DNA from: Vibrio chagasii | GTDB taxonomy: Bacteria > Pseudomonadota > Gammaproteobacteria > Enterobacterales > Vibrionaceae | Assembly (NCBI RefSeq): GCF_024347355.1 | Contig: NZ_AP025465.1 | Coordinates: 2,728,001-2,792,000, forward strand | DNA length: 64,000 nucleotides | Reading direction: 5' to 3' | In this document: positions 56,516 to 64,000 of the stretch, piece after piece | How positions within the stretch are numbered: the stretch's first letter is position 1 | Layout of the letters: every line of letters begins with the position of its first letter | Program-made: the position numbers and the translations under genes | Notes under the pieces: generated by a model | What the model was told of the DNA's origin: nothing | The model's input: the letters and a program-made list of their open reading frames with translations, nothing else | Database searches by the model: none

Positions 56516-57805
56516 ATGTTGTCTATTTTTGCACGCCTTCCTATATTGCACCGGGCTTTTATCGCATTTTTTAGTGCCATAATTTTCATAGCGCTCTTCT
56601 TACTTCCCGACGTCAACAGCTTACGTGACGATACGGGCGCGCTTGTTGTAGGAAAACACTACCCTTTGAGCATCGACGCTTCTGCGCTAGTAAGCTCGAA
56701 TGACGCGCCACCAACGGCTGTCCTTAACTGGGAAAAATACACGGTTCGCTCTGGCGAAAGCACTTCTGTTTTATTCGAGCGTATTGGCCTTTCATACCGC
56801 TTACTGCTCAACCTTCTCAATACCAATAACGATATTAAAAAGCAGCTCTCGAACCTAAGACCTAGTGACGTATTGCAATTCGGATTTGATGAAAACAACG
56901 ACCTTATTCAGCTCAAACGACAACTAAGCGCGTTTGAAAGCTTCAAAATCACCAAATCCGGCGATTCATTCACTTCAAGTTTTGATAAAAAAGAAGTCGC
57001 TTACCAATACAACTACGCCGAAGCCAATATTACCTCTAACTTCTGGAATGCAGGCGTCAGTGCAGGCTTAACCGCTAACCAAATCATGGAGCTTGCGGGT
57101 ATCTTTGGTTGGGATATCGACTTTGCATTGGATATTCGTAAGAACGACAGCTTTAAAATCTTATACCAAGAGAAAGTGGTTGAAGGCGAAGTGATTGGTC
57201 GTGGCAAAATCATGGCAGCTGTATTCAAAAACCAAGGTGATTCATTTACTGCGGTATTAGACGATAAAAGCGGTAACTACTACGACGAAAACGGCCGAGC
57301 GATGAAGAAAGCCTTCCTGCGCTCTCCTATTGATTTTCGTCGTGTAACATCAAACTTCAACCCTCGCCGAAAACACCCAGTAACAGGTAAGGTTCGTGCT
57401 CACCGAGGCACCGACTATGCAGCCCCAGTTGGCACACCTATCTGGGCCGCCGGTGATGGTATCGTACAGAAGTCTGGTTACAACCAGTTCAACGGTAACT
57501 ACGTGTTCATCCGACACAGCAACACTTACATCACTAAGTACCTGCACATGAAGAAACGCATGGTGAAAACAGGGCAACGTGTTAAGCAAGGTCAAACTAT
57601 TGGTACTCTGGGCGGCACAGGCCGTGTAACAGGCCCACACTTGCACTACGAGTTCTTAGTTAATGGCGTTCACAAGAATGCGCGTACCGTGAAGTTACCT
57701 CAATCTAAGTCTCTAACGGGTAAGGCAAAAGCAACCTTTATTGCAAACTCTGAGATTCGATTGAAGAACCTTGAGCGATACGGTCAGTTACTAGCGACTA
57801 ACTAG
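56516..57805 (+). CDS. M23-family murein DD-endopeptidase (MepM/Shy-like)
   Basis: 429 residues. A membrane anchor (about 12-32) is followed by a LysM/OapA-like region (VRSGESTSVLFERIGLS) and a second helical domain. The LytM/M23 domain carries the zinc ligands HRGTDYAAP and HLHYEF. It cuts peptide cross-links in peptidoglycan to allow wall growth, acting in the periplasm. V. cholerae has several such enzymes (Shy proteins); I cannot say which one this equals. Its promoter region is shared with tyrS. Confidence 0.92.
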   Translation: MLSIFARLPILHRAFIAFFSAIIFIALFLLPDVNSLRDDTGALVVGKHYPLSIDASALVSSNDAPPTAVLNWEKYTVRSGESTSVLFERIGLSYRLLLNLLNTNNDIKKQLSNLRPSDVLQFGFDENNDLIQLKRQLSAFESFKITKSGDSFTSSFDKKEVAYQYNYAEANITSNFWNAGVSAGLTANQIMELAGIFGWDIDFALDIRKNDSFKILYQEKVVEGEVIGRGKIMAAVFKNQGDSFTAVLDDKSGNYYDENGRAMKKAFLRSPIDFRRVTSNFNPRRKHPVTGKVRAHRGTDYAAPVGTPIWAAGDGIVQKSGYNQFNGNYVFIRHSNTYITKYLHMKKRMVKTGQRVKQGQTIGTLGGTGRVTGPHLHYEFLVNGVHKNARTVKLPQSKSLTGKAKATFIANSEIRLKNLERYGQLLATN

Positions 57806-57840
57806 GCGTTTGTAGCTTCACAGCAAAATAGAAAAATGCA

Positions 57841-57869
57841 AAGAGCGCCCATCAAGGCGCTCTTTTTTA
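57841..57869. terminator. Terminator after the M23 peptidase gene
   Basis: AAGAGCGCC (57841-57849) pairs with GGCGCTCTT (57856-57864), followed by T-run. The RND gene converges on it from the other side. Confidence 0.9.
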
Positions 57870-57889
57870 TGCTCACATATCACAACTAG

Positions 57890-60800
57890 CTACTGTTTTT
57901 CAGGTTTGTTGTTCCGTCCAAGCATTAACAAACAAGGGGTTAATACTAAAGTCAGCACCGTGGCAAACGCCAAACCACCAGCAATAGCGGTCGCAAGCTG
58001 TGACCACCATTGTGTACTTGGCGCGCCAAACTCTATCTTTTGATTAATCAGGTCGATGTTCATCTCTAACACCATCGGCATTAAACCTAAGATAGTCGTA
58101 ACCGTCGTGAGCATTACTGGCCTTAAACGCTGAACACCGGTTCTTAGAATCGCATCTCGCTTGTCCATGCCTCTTTTGATGAGCTGATTATAAGTATCAA
58201 TCAACACGATGTTGTTGTTCACGACTATGCCGGCAAGCGCTATTACCCCAATCCCCGACATCACAATGCCAAACGGGCGTTGGAAGATCAGTAGACCAAC
58301 GAATACGCCAACCGTAGAGAACAAGACTGCACTTAGAATTAAGAAGGCTTGATAGAAGCTGTTGAACTGAGTGATAAGAATCAAAGCCATCACCGCTAGT
58401 GCTACTAAGAATGCACTTTGCAAAAAGGCTGACGAGTTCTCCTGTTCTTCATTTTGACCACGAATACGAAAATCTACGCTATCTGGAAGCCCTAGTTCAC
58501 TTAACGCCTGCTCGATCTTTGGCAGTTCTAAAGCAAGGTTATACCCTTCTTCCATATCTGCCATGATGTTGACGACTCGCTTACCATCAAGGCGTTTGAT
58601 AGTGTCTTGCTTGTGGTCTGGAACGATCTGAGCAAAATTGGTTATCGGAACCAGGCCTGCTGGCGTTTTGACTCTGAGCTGGTCGAAGCGTCCGATATCC
58701 CTTTTATCATTCGGATAACGCACCAAGATATCGACTTCTTCTGATGAGTCATCAGGCAGGTAATCCCCAATCTTGAGACCGTTGGTAACGAATTGAACTG
58801 TATTCCCCACCACGGTAGCATCAGCGGCAAAACGCGCGGCATCATCACGGCGGATATCCACTTTCCAATCGATACCATCTTTACTTGCTGTATCGCTGAT
58901 ATTGGTCAGTGTTTGATTACCATCCGCCCAGCTTCTTACGATTTTTGCTGCCAGATTAAGCTGCTCCGGTGTTTTAGCTGAGAGCTCGATCACCAAGTCA
59001 TTTTCAACCGGAGGCCCTGCATCGGGGAACTTGTATTCGATCTCGACACCAGCGTATTGATCGGTTTTTTGCTTTAACTCTTCAATGATCGCTTTCACGC
59101 TACGGCGATATTGCCAGTCGACAGGCGTAATCGAGATCAAACCAATCTGGTCGTCACCACCGGTACGCGTATAAACGCTGTCGAACTCTTCATGATTCAG
59201 CATCACTTGCTCAAGATCACGCATGATGTCATCTTTTTCTTGAATCGAAAGATCACCATGTGAGCGCACTTTAACGTTAAAGAATGGCGGATCAACCTCA
59301 GGGAAAAACTCAGCTCCTAAGCCTGCTTTTGAGTAAGTAAAGCCTACTGCAACCGCGAGTAGTATCGCACTAAACAGAATTTTAAATGGATGCTTAATCG
59401 CTAAAGAAAGTGTGTGGTAATACGCCTTGGTGAAGCCAGTCGCTTGAGTAAAATCACCATTATGCAGGGCGACCATTCGAGCTTGGTTCTGAGGGGATAC
59501 GTATTGAGGCTTACCAATCAAGCCACCTAATACAGGCACGAACAGCAGTGCCATAATCAATGAAGCTGTTAAAGTCGCGATCAGAGTTAACGGGAGATAC
59601 TTCATGAATTCGCCCGTCACATCCGGCCAGAACAGCAACGGAGCAAACGCTGCTAAAGTGGTGGCCGTTGACGCTGTAATTGGCCACGCCATCCGCTTAG
59701 CGGCATCTCGATAGGCATCTTTACGTCCTTCTCCCTCTTGCATTCTCCTGTCGGCAAATTCAGTCACCACAATCGCGCCGTCGACCAACATCCCCACCGC
59801 CATAATCAAAGAGAACAGCACTACAATGTTAACGGTTAACCCAAATACTGAGAGAACCAATAACCCAGTGAGGAATGAGCCAGGAATTGAGATGCCGACT
59901 AACAAAGCAGTACGCACGCCAAGAATCGCGATGATTACGATCACCACTAGAATGATGGCGGATAAGATGTTGTTTTGAAGATCATTGAGCATAATCTTCA
60001 CATCTTTCGATTCATCCCAAGTGTATTTAACCAACAGATTGTTTGGCCACTCAGCTTGCTGCTGAGCCCCAGCCATTACCGCTTTCACCAGGTCTACGGT
60101 TTCAATGATGTTCTCACCCGCTCGCTTCTTGATATCCAAGACCACCGCAGATTTCCCATCTAAACGCGCAAAGCTCTCCGGATCTCGAAACGCTCGACGA
60201 ACTGTAGCTACATCACCAAAAGTAACGACCTGTTTACCATCCACTTTGATAGGTAACTCAAGCACATCCTTTAAGGAGTTAAACACCGAAGGGACTTTGA
60301 CCGAGAAACGACCATAGCCCGTATCAACAAAACCCGCAGCAACCACTCGATTATTCAATGCGATCAGATTGTAGATATCAGCTTGATCTAGGCTGTAGCT
60401 CTCCATCAATAGAGGATCAACAATAATTTCAACGATATCTTCTCTGTCACCGGCAATATCGACCTCTAATATTTGGCGATAGCTCTCTAATTTATCTCCA
60501 AGCTCTCGAGCAATTTGCACTATGGTGCGTTCAGGAACAGTACCGAATAACACCACAGACAGAACAGGTTGTTCAGAGGCGAGGGTTACCTCATTAACCG
60601 TCGGCTCATCACTGTCTTCTGGTAGTTTTGGCTTGGCAAGATCAACGGCGTCACGTACATCGGCCATCGCTTTGGTAAGGTCAACCCCAACATTAAACTC
60701 CAACACCACAGAAGCATGGCCTTCTGCGGCGGTTGAATTCATCTCTTTTACGCCTTCAATGGATCTAAGCTCTTGTTCTATAGGTCGAACTAACAGACGC

Positions 60801-60982
60801 TCAGCATCGGTTGGTGAGATCCCTTGATGCCCAACTGAAACATAGATAATCGGGATGGTGATATCGGGGCTCGACTCCTTAGGTATCGTGATATAAGTAA
60901 TAACACCTGCGACCAAGATCAGCGCCAACAGAGAAAGCATGGTGCGAGCACGAGACAAAGCTGCATCAATAATTGAATACAT
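57890..60982 (-). CDS. RND efflux pump, inner-membrane permease (HAE1-like)
   Basis: 1030 residues with the two-fold RND layout: 12 membrane helices and two large periplasmic loops. The proton-relay helix 4 reads GMLVDGAIVV (D401-G402) where AcrB has two aspartates. Helix 10 reads GIVVNNNIVLID (N922) where AcrB has lysine. These changes place it outside the AcrB core and in a subfamily with a different relay. It exports hydrophobic compounds with the adaptor encoded just upstream (11 bp gap). No outer-membrane partner gene is present, so it likely uses TolC. Confidence 0.93.
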   Translation of the reverse strand: MYSIIDAALSRARTMLSLLALILVAGVITYITIPKESSPDITIPIIYVSVGHQGISPTDAERLLVRPIEQELRSIEGVKEMNSTAAEGHASVVLEFNVGVDLTKAMADVRDAVDLAKPKLPEDSDEPTVNEVTLASEQPVLSVVLFGTVPERTIVQIARELGDKLESYRQILEVDIAGDREDIVEIIVDPLLMESYSLDQADIYNLIALNNRVVAAGFVDTGYGRFSVKVPSVFNSLKDVLELPIKVDGKQVVTFGDVATVRRAFRDPESFARLDGKSAVVLDIKKRAGENIIETVDLVKAVMAGAQQQAEWPNNLLVKYTWDESKDVKIMLNDLQNNILSAIILVVIVIIAILGVRTALLVGISIPGSFLTGLLVLSVFGLTVNIVVLFSLIMAVGMLVDGAIVVTEFADRRMQEGEGRKDAYRDAAKRMAWPITASTATTLAAFAPLLFWPDVTGEFMKYLPLTLIATLTASLIMALLFVPVLGGLIGKPQYVSPQNQARMVALHNGDFTQATGFTKAYYHTLSLAIKHPFKILFSAILLAVAVGFTYSKAGLGAEFFPEVDPPFFNVKVRSHGDLSIQEKDDIMRDLEQVMLNHEEFDSVYTRTGGDDQIGLISITPVDWQYRRSVKAIIEELKQKTDQYAGVEIEYKFPDAGPPVENDLVIELSAKTPEQLNLAAKIVRSWADGNQTLTNISDTASKDGIDWKVDIRRDDAARFAADATVVGNTVQFVTNGLKIGDYLPDDSSEEVDILVRYPNDKRDIGRFDQLRVKTPAGLVPITNFAQIVPDHKQDTIKRLDGKRVVNIMADMEEGYNLALELPKIEQALSELGLPDSVDFRIRGQNEEQENSSAFLQSAFLVALAVMALILITQFNSFYQAFLILSAVLFSTVGVFVGLLIFQRPFGIVMSGIGVIALAGIVVNNNIVLIDTYNQLIKRGMDKRDAILRTGVQRLRPVMLTTVTTILGLMPMVLEMNIDLINQKIEFGAPSTQWWSQLATAIAGGLAFATVLTLVLTPCLLMLGRNNKPEKQ

Positions 60983-60992
60983 CAGTTATCTC

Positions 60993-62117
60993 CTACTCAG
61001 CCACTGTATTTGAGAGTTCAGCACCTTGCTCAACCGCAATCACCGAATCACCATCACGTACAAAGCCTTGTCCGACGGTAATAATATCGACCTGTTGACC
61101 TAAGCCCGTGAGCCAAACTCCATCTTGCTCAGCCTTCACTAGCTGTATGCCGACAAATTTAACGCTTGGCGCATCATCAACTGACACCAGAGTTTTAACC
61201 CCAAGGTTACCCGCCTCATCCAAAGCCAACATCGCAGGTGTCACCTTGATAGCATCTCTTGTTTCTAGATTGAGTTTTACTTCAGCACTGACACCAGCGG
61301 GCAGTAAGCCATCAGAGTTATCGATTTCAATTTCGATTGGGAAGGTATTAGTAGAAGCTGAAGAGATTCGAGACACATAACGTAATCGCCCTTCTACTTC
61401 CTCTCTGCCAAGTAGACGAACCAATGCATCTTGATTGGCTAACAGGTGCTGAATATGACGCTCACTGACATCCGCTTTAATCACCAGAGGGTCAAGGTCA
61501 ATCACACCAGCAACGGGGTCGCCAACGCCAACGAAATCACCAAGCTCGACCATCAAGTCTTGAACCACACCCGAGAAAGGTGAGGTAATAACAGTATTCT
61601 TTAATGCCAACTCCGCATTACGCATCATGGCTTTCGCTTCAGTTAAAGATGCCTCAGCGGTAGTGTAAGCAATTTCCCCTTGTAGCCCTCTTTTCTTCAG
61701 TGACTGCGCCGCTTTAAATTCTTTCTGTTTGAGGCGATACAGAGCCGATGCCCGCTCTAACTGTATTTCCAAGTCGCCTTTATCGATCTGAGCAATGGCT
61801 TGTCCTGCTTTTACAGTATCACCCTTAGCAACGTTGAGCCTGACGACCTTGCCTGCAACCTCTGCGCCTAATCGCGCATGTCGATCTGGCGCTGTTCGAC
61901 CGTATAAATCAATGGTCTTAAAGGTGGGTGATGAGGTAAATGTTTGGTAAGAAACCTTTGCCAATGGAATCCCAGTCGCTTTTTTCTCAGGCGACTCTTC
62001 AGCTTGCCCCACTCCTAAGCCAAGCCAGAGAGAAAGCAGTATGACTAAAATCAGAGAGACCAACCACGGCTGCTTAAGTTTCTGAAAAAGTGGCGAGTTA
62101 GAAAATAGAGTGGGCAT
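60993..62117 (-). CDS. RND efflux periplasmic adaptor (membrane fusion protein)
   Basis: 374 residues. An N-terminal membrane anchor (about 18-38) is followed by lipoyl/barrel-sandwich halves (KVVRLNVAKGDTVKAGQAIAQ and NTVITSPFSGVVQDLMVELG) around an alpha-helical hairpin (about 105-160), then beta-barrel. It bridges the RND permease and an outer-membrane channel. First gene of the two-gene operon. A 9-bp tandem repeat lies just upstream. Confidence 0.93.
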   Translation of the reverse strand: MPTLFSNSPLFQKLKQPWLVSLILVILLSLWLGLGVGQAEESPEKKATGIPLAKVSYQTFTSSPTFKTIDLYGRTAPDRHARLGAEVAGKVVRLNVAKGDTVKAGQAIAQIDKGDLEIQLERASALYRLKQKEFKAAQSLKKRGLQGEIAYTTAEASLTEAKAMMRNAELALKNTVITSPFSGVVQDLMVELGDFVGVGDPVAGVIDLDPLVIKADVSERHIQHLLANQDALVRLLGREEVEGRLRYVSRISSASTNTFPIEIEIDNSDGLLPAGVSAEVKLNLETRDAIKVTPAMLALDEAGNLGVKTLVSVDDAPSVKFVGIQLVKAEQDGVWLTGLGQQVDIITVGQGFVRDGDSVIAVEQGAELSNTVAE

Positions 62118-62135
62118 AGCAAATCCTTTTCTGGC

Positions 62136-62160
62136 GCATTAGGTGCATTAGGTGCATTAA
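62136..62160. repeat. Short tandem repeat GCATTAGGT
   Basis: 2.8 copies of the 9-mer GCATTAGGT (62136-62144, 62145-62153, 62154-62160) lie 19-43 bp upstream of the adaptor start, in the likely promoter or 5' UTR. It could be a slippage-prone element changing spacing by 9 bp. Confidence 0.8.
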
Positions 62161-62305
62161 TTGACGCAACAGCGTCACAAGAGATGTACTGATACAAATA
62201 AGTAATATTAACAGGACAGGAGAAATAAAGTTGAGGACGTTATCGACAGTTTAAAAAAATATGCCGTGTACTAAAGGAAGTAAAAGTGAAGGGGATAAAA
62301 AACAA

Positions 62306-62331
62306 AAACGCCGAACATAAGTCCGGCGTTT
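62306..62331 (-). terminator. Terminator of erpA
   Basis: AAACGCCG (62306-62313) pairs with CGGCGTTT (62324-62331), with T-run on the minus strand. It separates erpA from the RND genes. Confidence 0.75.
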
Positions 62332-62376
62332 ACGGTGTTTCGAATATAGCTTTCAGAGAAAGCTTTTTCTTTATTG

Positions 62377-62718
62377 CTATACGCTAAATGATGCGCCACA
62401 ACCACATGTTGTTGTGGCATTAGGGTTGTTTACGAAGAAACGTGCACCCTCTAGGCCTTCTGTGTAGTCAACCACGCCACCCATTAGGTATTGTAGGCTC
62501 ATTGGGTCAACAACCAGTGTTACACCGCTATTTACAATCGTAGTGTCGCCATCATTTACTTTTTCATCGAATGTGAAGCCGTATTGGAAACCACTACAAC
62601 CACCACCTGTAATGTATACACGCAGTTTTAGTTCTGGGTTTTCTTCTTCAGCAATCAGCGTTTGTACGCGGGTAGCTGCTGCATCAGAAAAAGACAATGG
62701 GATATTTGCTTCGCTCAC
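62377..62718 (-). CDS. erpA: Iron–sulfur cluster insertion protein ErpA
   Basis: 113 residues from a GTG at 62718 preceded by AGAGAGG; an upstream in-frame ATG would add a non-family sequence. A-type carrier cysteines are one in [11 protein letters not shown] and two in TTCGCGASF. ErpA delivers 4Fe–4S clusters to apo-proteins, for example IspG/IspH. The promoter carries a near-perfect IscR type-1 site. Divergent from hemL as in V. cholerae. Confidence 0.95.
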   Translation of the reverse strand: MSEANIPLSFSDAAATRVQTLIAEEENPELKLRVYITGGGCSGFQYGFTFDEKVNDGDTTIVNSGVTLVVDPMSLQYLMGGVVDYTEGLEGARFFVNNPNATTTCGCGASFSV

Positions 62719-62805
62719 GACAACCTCTCTTACCTGTGTCAAAAACAACATGATACAAATCTAATTCGAGACCATAGTTGTTGAGTGTTTTCTTATATTC
62801 TGCTG

Positions 62806-62838
62806 ATTATCCAATACCTGACTGAAACGTTCAAGTAT
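62806..62838 (-). promoter_or_regulatory. erpA promoter overlapped by an IscR type-1-like operator
   Basis: On the minus strand TTGAAC (62829-62834), a 17-base spacer and GATAAT (62806-62811) form a sigma-70 promoter about 88 bp before the GTG. The 25-bp stretch 62814-62838 (reads ATACCTGACTG…TCAAGTAT) matches the IscR type-1 pattern ATASYYGACTRWWWYAGTCRRSTAT at 23 of 25 positions. It covers the -35 box and the spacer, so binding would block the promoter. Confidence 0.75.
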
Positions 62839-63014
62839 TCACCACCTGATCGCCGTTTTTCCTGCTAAAAACTCATCAAATAAAAACAAAATGAATGTGC
62901 AACCACACAAAACAATCAGATTCGGGCGATTATATCAGCGAAACCATTCCTAGTTGGATTATGGATAGGTACAATGCCTGCCAATTGGTCCGACAGTCAA
63001 AAGAGGATATATCA

Positions 63015-64000
63015 ATGACCAAATCAGCAGAGCTGTACGAAAAAGCACAGCAAACTATTCCTGGTGGCGTAAACTCTCCAGTTCGTGCATTCAATGGCGT
63101 AGGTGGTTCTCCAATCTTCGTTGAACGCGCTGATGGCCCACTTATTTTTGATGCTGATGGTAAAGCATATATCGATTACGTTGGCTCTTGGGGTCCAATG
63201 ATCCTTGGTCACAACCACGCGGTTATCCGTGATGCAGTAATTGAAGCGGCTCAACGTGGTCTTAGCTTCGGTGCTCCAACTGAAACTGAAATCAAAATGG
63301 CTGAGCTTGTGTCTGAGATGGTTCCTTCAATGGAACAGCTACGTATGGTTAGCTCAGGTACTGAAGCAACCATGAGCGCGATTCGCCTTGCTCGTGGCTT
63401 TACTGGTCGTGACAAAATTCTTAAGTTTGAAGGCTGCTACCATGGCCACGCAGACAGCCTACTTGTAAAAGCAGGTTCTGGCGCTTTGACTCTAGGTCAG
63501 CCAAGCTCTCCAGGCGTACCAGCAGACTTCGCTAAGCACACACTAACGGCGACATTCAACAACCTAGACTCTGTACGTGAGCTGTTTGAAGCAAACAAAG
63601 GTGAGATCGCTTGTATCATCGTTGAACCTGTAGCGGGCAACATGAACTGTATCCCACCAGTAGAAGGCTTCCACGAAGGTCTACGTGAGATCTGTGACCA
63701 AGAAGGCGCGCTACTGATCTTTGATGAAGTGATGACAGGTTTCCGTGTGGCTGAAGGCTGTGCGCAGGCTTACTACAACATCAAGCCAGACCTAACGTGT
63801 CTTGGTAAAGTTATCGGTGGCGGTATGCCAGTCGGTGCTTTTGGTGGTCGTAAAGACGTGATGCAATACATCGCACCAACAGGCCCAGTTTACCAAGCGG
63901 GTACTCTTTCTGGTAACCCAGTAGCAATGGCTGCAGGCTATGCATGTCTGAACCTTCTACGTGAAGAAGGCAACGAGAAGCGTCTAGCATCAAAAACTAA
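63015..64000 (+). CDS. hemL: Glutamate-1-semialdehyde 2,1-aminomutase HemL (3' end outside window)
   Basis: 328 codons are present out of about 430. The start ATG at 63015 follows AGAGGATAT. The PLP lysine lies in [17 protein letters not shown], and [16 protein letters not shown] and [16 protein letters not shown] are family blocks. It converts glutamate-1-semialdehyde to 5-aminolevulinate, the first committed haem precursor. Divergent from erpA, linking haem and Fe–S supply. The frame is open to the window edge without a stop. Confidence 0.96.
   Translation, partial: MTKSAELYEKAQQTIPGGVNSPVRAFNGVGGSPIFVERADGPLIFDADGKAYIDYVGSWGPMILGHNHAVIRDAVIEAAQRGLSFGAPTETEIKMAELVSEMVPSMEQLRMVSSGTEATMSAIRLARGFTGRDKILKFEGCYHGHADSLLVKAGSGALTLGQPSSPGVPADFAKHTLTATFNNLDSVRELFEANKGEIACIIVEPVAGNMNCIPPVEGFHEGLREICDQEGALLIFDEVMTGFRVAEGCAQAYYNIKPDLTCLGKVIGGGMPVGAFGGRKDVMQYIAPTGPVYQAGTLSGNPVAMAAGYACLNLLREEGNEKRLASKT

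Overview
The window is a stretch of gammaproteobacterial chromosome that I assign to a marine Vibrio. The main grounds are gene order and protein content. greA–ompU–dacB–tyrS, metY/leuU–rimP–nusA–infB–rbfA–truB–rpsO–pnp–nlpI, a RocS-type GGDEF/EAL gene beside ubiUV, PlzC between radA and serB, and a vcCNT-type NupC next to deoCABD all match known Vibrio neighbourhoods. Base composition is moderate to low in GC with AT-rich spacers. I cannot name the species. Nearly everything is core genome. The only mobile element seen is one insertion sequence near the left end; there is no prophage, integron cassette array, CRISPR array or recognisable defence island.

Layout. 1–5 kb: the 3' end of a MATE efflux gene, a complete IS256-family element inserted exactly at the start codon of a PAP2 membrane phosphatase gene, and a LysR regulator divergent from a chromate transporter. 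5–15.9 kb: an acyl-CoA synthetase, a VF530-type small protein, a second elongation factor G, radA, the double-PilZ protein PlzC, serB and ytjB. 15.9–22.2 kb: the deoxynucleoside catabolic operon deoCABD and the nucleoside transporter nupC, with a CRP site and hairpins in every spacer. 22.2–31.5 kb: a TatD nuclease with an overlapping 51-residue gene, prfC, rimI, holD, yhbS, ubiT, rocS, ubiU and ubiV. 31.5–36.7 kb: a MATE transporter with its MarR regulator and two matching operators, nlpI and pnp. 37–50.8 kb: the ribosome and transcription core (rpsO to rimP), initiator tRNA and tRNA-Leu, secG, glmM, folP, ftsH, rlmE, yhbY and greA. 51–64 kb: ompU, dacB, a CBS-less MgtE with an apparent leader-peptide attenuator, tyrS, an M23 endopeptidase, an RND pump pair, erpA and the 5' part of hemL.

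How the genes work together. Several themes recur: translation and RNA metabolism; envelope growth (glmM, nlpI, dacB, M23 peptidase, ompU); nucleoside salvage (nupC with deoCABD); oxygen-independent ubiquinone synthesis (ubiT, ubiU, ubiV) sharing a locus with a c-di-GMP enzyme; and Fe–S and haem supply (erpA, hemL).

The least expected signals are regulatory. They are a 14-codon upstream ORF with an overlapping anti-pairing stem before mgtE, an IscR type-1-like operator covering the erpA promoter, twin 19-bp palindromes around marR, perfect hairpins in all three deo spacers, and the start-codon IS insertion.
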